Shown here: piece by piece, positions 41,120 to 48,902 of the stretch
Layout: every line of letters begins with the position of its first letter
How positions within the stretch are numbered: position 1 is the first letter of the stretch
Assembly: GCA_020723285.1 (NCBI GenBank)
Contig: DYJE01000026.1
Span: forward strand, 1 to 64,000
Direction: 5' to 3'
DNA from: Desulforapulum autotrophicum
GTDB taxonomy: Bacteria; Desulfobacterota; Desulfobacteria; Desulfobacterales; Desulfolunaceae
DNA: 64,000 bases
Program-made: the position numbers and the translations under genes
Notes under the pieces: model-generated
The model's database searches: none
What the model was told of the DNA's origin: nothing
What the model saw: the letters and a program-made list of their open reading frames with translations, nothing else

Positions 41120-43929
41120 GTTCCGAATGACCCGACTTCTGAGGGGATTGCGACTCGTAAAAGTACTCACATTCATCTGAATAGCGCGCGGTTCCGAATG
41201 ACCCGACTTCTGAGGGGATTGCGACACACAATAGGCTTTTTTATAATTAAAATCGGTCATTTACTGTTCCGAATGACCCGACTTCTGAGGGGATTGCGAC
41301 CGCCGATATGACGATCCTATCAGGCAAACTCTTTTTCCGTTCCGAATGACCCGACTTCTGAGGGGATTGCGACATGCGTCTCAAGTTCTGCATGTAAATT
41401 CACGGCTCACGTTCCGAATGACCCGACTTCTGAGGGGATTGCGACTTTTCCCGAAAACATTTTTAACCTCGGCTTCGATCCCCCAAGTTCCGAATGACCC
41501 GACTTCTGAGGGGATTGCGACTTCTCTACCACACACACGGTTAAATTGTTTTTACCACGTCGTTCCGAATGACCCGACTTCTGAGGGGATTGCGACTACG
41601 AAAAAGAAAAAGAGGCCATAAGGCAGAATAGGTTCCGAATGACCCGACTTCTGAGGGGATTGCGACTGGACGGCATACGACACCGTCCACTAAAATATCT
41701 TCAAGTTCCGAATGACCCGACTTCTGAGGGGATTGCGACGATGGAAGAGACAGGTCGATTACAATCTTCATGTTTTTGTTCCGAATGACCCGACTTCTGA
41801 GGGGATTGCGACCCATGCGTCACGGGCAGCAGCTCCGCCAAGGCCTTTTTCATAGTTCCGAATGACCCGACTTCTGAGGGGATTGCGACTGATAAGCTGT
41901 AGTTTCGTTCCTACAGCCACCCTGCTTGTTCCGAATGACCCGACTTCTGAGGGGATTGCGACTCTGCGGGTTTCATTGAACCATACTTTGATCCCGTCGT
42001 TCCGAATGACCCGACTTCTGAGGGGATTGCGACCTTCAATCCTTTCACGCATATCATCAAGCCCTGCGGCAGTTCCGAATGACCCGACTTCTGAGGGGAT
42101 TGCGACGTGGCGGCTCGAAACAATCTCCCCATCAGATATGAGTTCCGAATGACCCGACTTCTGAGGGGATTGCGACATTTCTTATAATTTTCATAACCAT
42201 AAGAACCATTCGTTGTTCCGAATGACCCGACTTCTGAGGGGATTGCGACTTCTCGTTCACTTCGATCATTTCCATTGCCTGATTCCTTGTTCCGAATGAC
42301 CCGACTTCTGAGGGGATTGCGACAACTTTTGAAAAAGTTTCAACTAAATTATTACTCTCATCGTTCCGAATGACCCGACTTCTGAGGGGATTGCGACCAG
42401 TTTCCCATGTTCGTCCTTCAGTATCATAACCGACTGGTTCCGAATGACCCGACTTCTGAGGGGATTGCGACTAATTTGGCATCACTGTTCATCGAACAAA
42501 CGAATAATTGTTCCGAATGACCCGACTTCTGAGGGGATTGCGACGCATTTTTTCAAGTATTTCATGTTTATCCATGCTAACTCCGTTCCGAATGACCCGA
42601 CTTCTGAGGGGATTGCGACGCTGAGAATGTCAGAGTATTTGATGATTCCGTGCGGTTCCGAATGACCCGACTTCTGAGGGGATTGCGACAAGAAGTTGAA
42701 CCATGGATGTTTCAGCCAACGCTTACAGTTCCGAATGACCCGACTTCTGAGGGGATTGCGACCAAAAACGAGGTTGTATCCATGTTGAGTTTTAGGTTCC
42801 GAATGACCCGACTTCTGAGGGGATTGCGACTTGTTTTTTGACATCCATGAGATGTGCGAAAAGTTCCGAATGACCCGACTTCTGAGGGGATTGCGACAAG
42901 TCCGGCTCATACGGTTTTTCGAATGGTACCCAGCCGTTCCGAATGACCCGACTTCTGAGGGGATTGCGACGATGAACTTGTCACCGGTGATGTCCACTCT
43001 TGGATATATGGGTTCCGAATGACCCGACTTCTGAGGGGATTGCGACGCCGGTATACAATATACCTTGAATATTCTTTGTGTGTGTTCCGAATGACCCGAC
43101 TTCTGAGGGGATTGCGACATTTCCTCTGGCCTGTAATAATTGCTTAAATTATCCCTGTTCCGAATGACCCGACTTCTGAGGGGATTGCGACTCGAGATTC
43201 AAGTTCGCCGATGGGACAAGGTATTCTCCGGTTCCGAATGACCCGACTTCTGAGGGGATTGCGACAATGAACATGCCAAAGAAAAAGGCGGGTTGATGGG
43301 GTTCCGAATGACCCGACTTCTGAGGGGATTGCGACGCGCAATGTGAAGAATGGCCTTGTCGTTCAAGTTCTTCGTTCCGAATGACCCGACTTCTGAGGGG
43401 ATTGCGACCCGTTAAGCCATCGGCTAATTTGTGAACTTGATACAGGTTCCGAATGACCCGACTTCTGAGGGGATTGCGACTATGTAAGAACTGTGTTGTT
43501 GGAGTATATGTCACATACCTGTTCCGAATGACCCGACTTCTGAGGGGATTGCGACGCATTTGAGCACTCGGCTTTGCGGGTGTCATTGAACCGTTCCGAA
43601 TGACCCGACTTCTGAGGGGATTGCGACGAGTTCGCGGATCTTCCGATCCACGTCTGCCGTCCACCAAGTTCCGAATGACCCGACTTCTGAGGGGATTGCG
43701 ACGAGTTCGCGGATCTTCCGATCCACGTCTGCCGTCCACCAAGTTCCGAATGACCCGACTTCTGAGGGGATTGCGACTGCGGCCTCTTCTTTCGAAATCA
43801 GCTCCTTGTATTTTTCAGTTCCGAATGACCCGACTTCTGAGGGGATTGCGACTTGGACAACTTGGCATTCCTCATTTTGACTTTGGCGTCAGCCGTTCCG
43901 AATGACCTGCCTTATAGTGGTTTTCCCGG
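41120..43929 (+). CRISPR. Type III-A CRISPR array: 38 repeats plus one degenerate terminal repeat, 38 spacers
   Basis: The 35-nt repeat starts GTTCCGAATGACCCGAC and ends GGGGATTGCGAC. Thirty-eight copies without visible differences begin at 41120 and the last intact one ends at 43852. A copy at 43895-43929 keeps only its first ~15 bases and has decayed (GACCTGCCTTATAGTGG), marking the distal end. Spacers run 32-42 nt, mostly 36-41, as usual for type III. Spacers 35 and 36 (43628-43667 and 43703-43742) are identical. Spacers 12 (41963-41998) and 34 (43556-43592) overlap in sequence. Cas6 cleavage would leave the 5' tag ATTGCGAC. The long frames through the array are repeat artefacts. Confidence 0.98.
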
Positions 43930-44017
43930 TGGGGTTAGTTCTATAGAGATTGTATTGTTCACGATGAAAAGCGGCTTGATATATTTATAATCCAATAACT
44001 ATTCGGAGATTCAAACG

Positions 44018-45190
44018 ATGAAAACATGTCTTATATCCCTGGTCAGTGACCAGACCATTCCCAATATCCTTGTAGCCTGTGACGTTGAAGCGGATTTCCT
44101 CCTGCTTGTCAGCACCGATGCCATGGAAAAAAGAAACAAGTCTGTTGATATTGTAAAGACGCTCTCATTGATCGGGCCAACGTATGGCCCGGAAACCTTC
44201 GATGTAATCAACATTTCTGAAGATTCGGTCCTGGATTTTCACGAAAAAGTCACAGACTGGCTAAGACGTTTCAGGGGTGAGTTCACTTTTGTCGTCAATA
44301 TCACCGGTGGAACCAAGCTGATGTCCATAGCAGCCTATGAATTGTTTAAAACATACGACGCCCGTATCGTGTATATGCCCATTTCCCAGAACGCTTATTT
44401 TCCGGTTCACAGACCCGAGGCCCTGACATTCATTGGCCTTCGCCTGACCGTGACCCAGTATTTTTCAGCGTACGGGGTTACCGTCAAAAACTGGGACGAA
44501 CTCGAATCATCAAGGAGTGAGGCCTGGCAAAGAAAAGACCTGACTTTTTTCATTTATGATCATTATTTGGAACTGACCTCACTTCTTAAAACCTTCGGAG
44601 CTGTTATCCGCCCCATCAAAGAAAGCGCCTTTAGAAAGGGATACAGCCTCACTTTTGAACATACCATTCGGAACGATTCGGAAAGGGTTCTTTTGGGAAG
44701 AATGGGTTTTTCAGTCGAAAACCACATGGTGTCCAAATCCATAACGAAAAACGAAAGGGACTACATGCGGGGCGGCTGGCTGGAAGAAAGGGTTTTCCTT
44801 GCCTTTGAAACGGTCCTCTCTGAGCGGGGAGGGGATGTAATGTTGAACGTTAAAAGTGAATCTAGGGGTAACAGCAACGAATTCGATGTTGTTTTCACTA
44901 TGGATAACGTGCTTTACGTCGTTGAGTGCAAATCCCTTGACTCCCCCAAAGGCAGCGAGCACCACATGGGCGGAACCATCAACGATTTCATCTATAAACT
45001 CGGCGCATTGAGACAGGATTTCGGCATCACACCCAAGGCTATCCTCGCAACCACATCAGCAGACATTCTGAAAAACGGCGAGGTGAATGAAGCAGCCATC
45101 AAACGTGGTAAACAGTTCAATGTTGTCCTTTCCGCTCTTTTGAAATACCCGGACATGGAAAGCCATTTCAGGTCAATCCTTGGAATATGA
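44018..45190 (+). CDS. card1: Card1/Can2-type cyclic-oligoadenylate-activated nuclease (CARF + PD-(D/E)XK)
   Basis: The product (390 aa) has an N-terminal CARF domain with VVNITGGTKLMSIAAYEL near residues 91-108, the ligand-binding loop. The C-terminal restriction-like nuclease domain shows NEFDVVFTMDNVLYVVECKS near residues 287-306, the D...ExK catalytic set. This is the DUF1887/Card1 (Can2) architecture. Family members are switched on by cyclic tetra-adenylate and then cut single-stranded DNA and/or RNA without specificity, causing dormancy. It lies just past the array, facing the same way, and overlaps the leader part of csx20 with a gap of 16 bp to its chosen start. Confidence 0.9.
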   Translation: MKTCLISLVSDQTIPNILVACDVEADFLLLVSTDAMEKRNKSVDIVKTLSLIGPTYGPETFDVINISEDSVLDFHEKVTDWLRRFRGEFTFVVNITGGTKLMSIAAYELFKTYDARIVYMPISQNAYFPVHRPEALTFIGLRLTVTQYFSAYGVTVKNWDELESSRSEAWQRKDLTFFIYDHYLELTSLLKTFGAVIRPIKESAFRKGYSLTFEHTIRNDSERVLLGRMGFSVENHMVSKSITKNERDYMRGGWLEERVFLAFETVLSERGGDVMLNVKSESRGNSNEFDVVFTMDNVLYVVECKSLDSPKGSEHHMGGTINDFIYKLGALRQDFGITPKAILATTSADILKNGEVNEAAIKRGKQFNVVLSALLKYPDMESHFRSILGI

Positions 45191-45206
45191 AAAGGAACGC
45201 GCATCC

Positions 45207-45608
45207 ATGACAAACAACCCGCATACAATGTTTCTTTTGTTCAACCACTCGCTAACGACAGAACAGGAAAAGGACGCACAAACGAACCTGGGCATCCACC
45301 GGTTTGTGGAACTGGAGAATGGGTTGAAAGACATCTGGGTAAACATCCCTCCGGAACTTCCTGATATCCGAAATCATCTTGAACCCATAAAAAAATGGCT
45401 TGCATCTGAAGCGGCAAAGGGAGACCTGGTTCTGATCCAGGGGGACTTCGGCGCATGCCGGATCATGGTGGGCCACGCCTTTGACCTTGGGCTCGTTCCA
45501 ATCTACTCAACAACAGAACGGAAAGCCGAGGAAACCCGGCGTAGCGATGGGTCCGTGATCCTGACACACTGTTTCTACCATCGAATATTTCGCTATTACA
45601 CCCGGTAA
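45207..45608 (+). CDS. csx20: Csx20, CRISPR accessory protein, probable ring nuclease
   Basis: The product (133 aa) matches the Csx20 family: MFLLFNHSLTTEQEKDA, then DIWVNIPPEL, then the conserved GDLVLIQGDFGA and LVPIYSTTERKAEE. Csx20 proteins are single-domain and have been reported as ring nucleases, which would switch off signalling by cutting cyclic oligoadenylate. The pairing with Card1, 16 bp upstream, fits a signal-off partner. A TTG start at 45180 is in frame but overlaps card1; the ATG at 45207 is chosen. The activity is family-level knowledge, not visible in the sequence. Confidence 0.85.
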   Translation: MTNNPHTMFLLFNHSLTTEQEKDAQTNLGIHRFVELENGLKDIWVNIPPELPDIRNHLEPIKKWLASEAAKGDLVLIQGDFGACRIMVGHAFDLGLVPIYSTTERKAEETRRSDGSVILTHCFYHRIFRYYTR

Positions 45609-45759
45609 TTAGATGAGATCCCCCTGGGTGAAACTTATCCATTCCGATGGAAACGTTTCCACTCTTTTCATCCCTTCTTCCCTTTTTTATGATTATTCCG
45701 TTTTCGATATCTGAAGTGGTGAGGAAAGTATGGACATTTCGTTTAGGGAGGCCCCATCT

Positions 45760-46911
45760 ATGATCGTATATGTTAAAACCCAGGGCGCAAAAATTGTCAA
45801 AGAAGGCAAACACCTTCTGGTGAAGAAGGGCGATGGTGTTTACAACACGCTGTTCACTTACAAGCTGGAACAGATGGTGTTGTTCGGAAACATTGAAATC
45901 ACCCACGGTGCTTTGTGCCAGTTGATGAGAAACGGTGTGGATACGGTCTTTTTGTCCCAGCACGGAAGGTATCTGGGCCGTCTCACACCGCTTGAATCAA
46001 AAAATGTATTTCTACGAAAGCGGCAATATCTGATGCTGGCTGACCCCGCGTTCGGTCTTCGCTTTGCCCGCTGTGTGGTGGCGGGCAAACTGGCCAATAT
46101 GGCCACGGTGCTTATGAGGATCAAACGGAGCAGGAACGCGCCTGAAACATACGCCAGGGCAAAAAAGATCAAAGACATCATGGATATGCTGGACCATGCC
46201 GAATCCATCGACTCGTTGAGGGGTTACGAAGGAAAGGGCAGCGCCTTGTACTTCGAGGTTTTCAGATACGGGTTTGTGGAAGATTTCGGATTTAGTAAAA
46301 GGGTCAGAAGGCCCCCCACAGATCCGGTGAATTCCGTTCTTTCCCTCTTGTATACTCTGTTGATGAACAGGGTGTATGCCGCCGTAAGAATTGCCGGGCT
46401 TGATCCCTATCCCGGGTTTCTTCACACTCTGGATTACGGAAGGTATTCCCTTGTCCTTGATTTGATGGAAGAGTTCAGAACCATTGTGGCAGATACCCTT
46501 GTTTTTTCCTTGTTCAACTTGAAAATTCTCAAAGCGGACGATTTTTATTCCGCTGTACCTGTTTCGTCGCTGGAAAATTGTGAAAGCCCGACACCGGATG
46601 TGAGCAAGGACCCCATCGGCTTGATTGCCATGGATGAAACAATGGCCTGCAATTTCGATCTTCCGGAACAACGCATGGACGAAGAGCCCGCGTCATCGGA
46701 TCAGATTACGGGAAAATACCCGGTGATGCTCAAGGCCGAGGCCTTCAAACGGGTTATCGACGCCTTTGAGAAAAAACTGACCACGGAATTTTTTTATGCC
46801 CCGGCTGAACGGCAGATCACATATGGCGAAGCTCTCATTCATCAGGCAGGTCATTACCGAAAGGTTCTTGAAGGAGAGGTCGATATGTATCAGCCTGTTC
46901 TGCTGAAATGA
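45760..46911 (+). CDS. cas1: CRISPR integrase Cas1
   Basis: The product (383 aa) is Cas1: N-terminal beta domain starting MIVYVKTQGAKIVKEG, and a helical catalytic domain with LRGYEGKGSALYFEVF (metal Glu, near 157), GFLHTLDYGRYSLVLDLMEE (His near 222 and an acidic residue near 236). It integrates new spacers at the leader end together with Cas2. The ATG at 45760 with AGGGAG nine bases upstream is the family start; an ATG at 45730 also has a ribosome-binding site and could add ten residues. The C-terminal ~110 residues are longer than minimal Cas1. It overlaps cas2 by four bases. Confidence 0.95.
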   Translation: MIVYVKTQGAKIVKEGKHLLVKKGDGVYNTLFTYKLEQMVLFGNIEITHGALCQLMRNGVDTVFLSQHGRYLGRLTPLESKNVFLRKRQYLMLADPAFGLRFARCVVAGKLANMATVLMRIKRSRNAPETYARAKKIKDIMDMLDHAESIDSLRGYEGKGSALYFEVFRYGFVEDFGFSKRVRRPPTDPVNSVLSLLYTLLMNRVYAAVRIAGLDPYPGFLHTLDYGRYSLVLDLMEEFRTIVADTLVFSLFNLKILKADDFYSAVPVSSLENCESPTPDVSKDPIGLIAMDETMACNFDLPEQRMDEEPASSDQITGKYPVMLKAEAFKRVIDAFEKKLTTEFFYAPAERQITYGEALIHQAGHYRKVLEGEVDMYQPVLLK

Positions 46912-47183
46912 TCGTTCTTCTCACCTATGATATCACGGATCCCAAACGGTTGAGGCGGATGCACGGTTTCATGAAGGAATTCGGCATTAATACCCAGAAA
47001 TCTGTTTTTGAATGTGACATTGATGCCATGGCACTCAAACGAATCAGGACGTATTGCACGAGCGAATTGGATATTGGTCAGGATTCTGTAAGAATTTACA
47101 AGATCTGTTCGGGCTGTATGAAGAAGGTCGAGTTGTCCGGACAGGGGCTTAAAATCACACTTCTTGATTATGCTGTGATCTGA
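46908..47183 (+). CDS. cas2: Cas2 (first of two)
   Basis: The product (91 aa) has the Cas2 ferredoxin-like fold: IVLLTYDITDPKRLRRMHGF with the conserved Asp at ~8, then INTQKSVFECDID. A CSGC pair follows (KICSGCMKKVEL). Cas2 bridges two Cas1 dimers in spacer integration. It overlaps cas1 by four bases and is followed after one base by a second cas2. Confidence 0.93.
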   Translation: MIVLLTYDITDPKRLRRMHGFMKEFGINTQKSVFECDIDAMALKRIRTYCTSELDIGQDSVRIYKICSGCMKKVELSGQGLKITLLDYAVI

Positions 47184-47184
47184 A

Positions 47185-47463
47185 ATGAACATGATTGTTA
47201 CCTATGACATTGCTGATGAGCGCCGCCTGGCCAAAGTGGCCAGGGTGATGAAAGATTACGGGGTTCGTGTGCAGAAATCCATATTTGAAGTTACAATCAG
47301 TCGGGTTGTGTTTAAAGAAATGAAATCACGGCTTGAACAGGAAATGGATCCGGCAGTGGACGGTGTAAAATACTTTCCCGTCTGTGAAAAATGCTCTGGC
47401 ACCGTTGAAATCATCGGCCAGGGTTTGTTTATTGACCCGGATAAGGAATATGACGTTTTGTAA
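47185..47463 (+). CDS. cas2: Cas2 (second, tandem paralogue)
   Basis: The product (92 aa) is also a full-length Cas2: MIVTYDIADERRLAKVARVM, then VRVQKSIFEVTISRVVFKEM, and a CEKC pair (FPVCEKCSGTVEI). It keeps the N-terminal Asp and the same Cys pair position as the first copy, yet the two proteins differ at more than half of their positions, so this is not a recent duplication. One base separates the two genes. Possible roles are a Cas2 heterodimer or division of labour; neither is shown. Confidence 0.9.
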   Translation: MNMIVTYDIADERRLAKVARVMKDYGVRVQKSIFEVTISRVVFKEMKSRLEQEMDPAVDGVKYFPVCEKCSGTVEIIGQGLFIDPDKEYDVL

Positions 47464-47508
47464 TTCCGTTTGCCGGTAACGGATTCATTGACACGGCAAT
47501 ACACCAAA

Positions 47509-47897
47509 GAGGTCGGGCTATCGCCCTGCTTATACCCATTAAGTTTTGGCAGGGCTTAATAGTCTCGTTTTTGTCATTCCGGGCGGCTGATGTTGGAGAG
47601 ACGATGTTTGCGCCGTGAATAAACGCTGCCGGGCCTTTCAGGTCGAAAAGCAAGCCGACCCGGAATCCATGGTGTTATGAAGACAGAGGTTGCACAAAAA
47701 ACAGGCATGGATTCCGGGTCGGGAAAAAGCCCCCGCCCGGAATGACAAGAACGGAGAGCAAGGCATGGAAAAGGCGTTGAGGTGGCGCGTAAACGCACCC
47801 TGTTCTGGCGCATGGAATGCACGACTACCGCTGACAAATACGATTTGTTTTGTCCGGTAGACTTATTGGGTATTAGCAGGGCGATAGCCCGACCTAC
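47509..47897. repeat. Outer inverted repeat enclosing a long-palindrome element
   Basis: AGGTCGGGCTATCGCCCTGC at 47509 onward is mirrored near 47869-47897 (29 bases with one mismatch). The interior holds the element at 47571-47748 plus ~120 bases of other non-coding sequence. It looks like one dispersed repeat that has received another, between cas2 and the phospholipase-like gene. Confidence 0.6.
47571..47748. repeat. Long-palindrome intergenic element, copy 3
   Basis: The ends TTGTCATTCCGGGCGG and CCGCCCGGAATGACAA are a perfect 16-bp inverted repeat. An inner pair around GACCCGGAATCCATG and its complement is kept. The unit is 178 bp, shorter than copies 1 and 2 (269 and 268 bp). Confidence 0.75.
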
Positions 47898-47913
47898 AGC
47901 TAAATCAGCTATT

Positions 47914-48879
47914 CTATCGCCCGGAAACAAGCCGGTCGATGGGAAGGGAAAGGTCGGTGAAGTGAAAGTGACGGCCGAATGAGCTGTCAAGGCCTGTTTC
48001 CAGGGAGGCCGGTGCCAGGCCTTCAAACACCGTAGAAAGGCGTCTTTCGGACAAGGCGTGGTCAAACCGTTCGAACACCGAGCATACCCTCTGAACGGCG
48101 GTTTCGATGAGACGGTCGATATTTGCCGTCAAGGTCTCGCCGGTCACGGGCTGTTTGTAGGAAAAATCATGGTCAAAAAACGGGGTGGGGAAGACCATGC
48201 CCGCGGGGTAGAACAGCTGGGCCTTGTTTTTGAATTCCTGTGAATGAAACAGGGCGATGAGGCGGAACAGGGCATAGCCCGGTCTCGACCGAAACAGCTT
48301 CAAGGTGAAATCGTGAAGTTTCAGGGCTTTGAGCAGTTCGGGACTGAACGACGGCGGAAGGCCCAGAAAAATCGTCAGATGACGGACCAGAGAAGCCAAA
48401 TCCTTTTTCAGGTTTTTATAAAGGGACAGGGTTGACAAGGGTTCGATCCACTGTTGCTGGCGGTCCCACAGGTGGGTGTCCAGCAGGGCTTCCAGTCTAA
48501 AGTGCCGGGCAAGGTCGTTGCCTGAAAAATAATACACGAACGGGTGGAACAGGGTGTCGGCCACCATGTGGGTGAGGGCTCCGGCTGTCATGGCCGTCGT
48601 TTCGGGAGAACCGGTCCTGTCGAAGTCACAGGCCAGGGATGTGAGGGGGCGAAAGGTGTCATGGTCCGGGTTGCCGTGGATGGCCAGCCCCTTTTTTTTG
48701 ACGATGTCGCCGTCCTTGGATGCGGAGGCGAAAAAGGCGATGTCGTGCATCACCGAACCCCAGAGAAAGTGATCCCGGTACTGCTCAAGGAGGTTTCCGA
48801 ACGCCGAGCCGGTGTGTTTTCCGGCAAAGGTCTTTCTCGAAGCCTCGGCAATGATGAGATGGGTCAGTTCCTTGGGCAT
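47914..48879 (-). CDS. Zinc-dependent phospholipase-C-like family protein
   Basis: The product (321 aa) resembles the zinc-dependent phospholipase C/S1-P1-like family of bacteria. Histidines and aspartates in the right order are visible: PKELTHLIIAE at the start, GSVMHDIAFFA near 50, LAIHGNPDHDTF near 75, and ALTHMVADTLFHP near 110, which is the usual H...D-x-x-x-H metal set. No signal peptide is seen, so a cytoplasmic role is likely. Substrate unknown. The ATG at 48879 with GGGAGG upstream is preferred to 48897. It follows the phosphofructokinase gene by 23 bp on the same strand. Confidence 0.8.
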   Translation of the reverse strand: MPKELTHLIIAEASRKTFAGKHTGSAFGNLLEQYRDHFLWGSVMHDIAFFASASKDGDIVKKKGLAIHGNPDHDTFRPLTSLACDFDRTGSPETTAMTAGALTHMVADTLFHPFVYYFSGNDLARHFRLEALLDTHLWDRQQQWIEPLSTLSLYKNLKKDLASLVRHLTIFLGLPPSFSPELLKALKLHDFTLKLFRSRPGYALFRLIALFHSQEFKNKAQLFYPAGMVFPTPFFDHDFSYKQPVTGETLTANIDRLIETAVQRVCSVFERFDHALSERRLSTVFEGLAPASLETGLDSSFGRHFHFTDLSLPIDRLVSGR

Positions 48880-48902
48880 GGTGACGCCTCCCTTCACGTC
48901 AT

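Noticed and set aside
41120-43929. Long open frames on both strands through the CRISPR array
   Set aside because: They are made of repeat translations (for example VAIPSEVGSFGT on the minus strand) and have no ribosome-binding sites.
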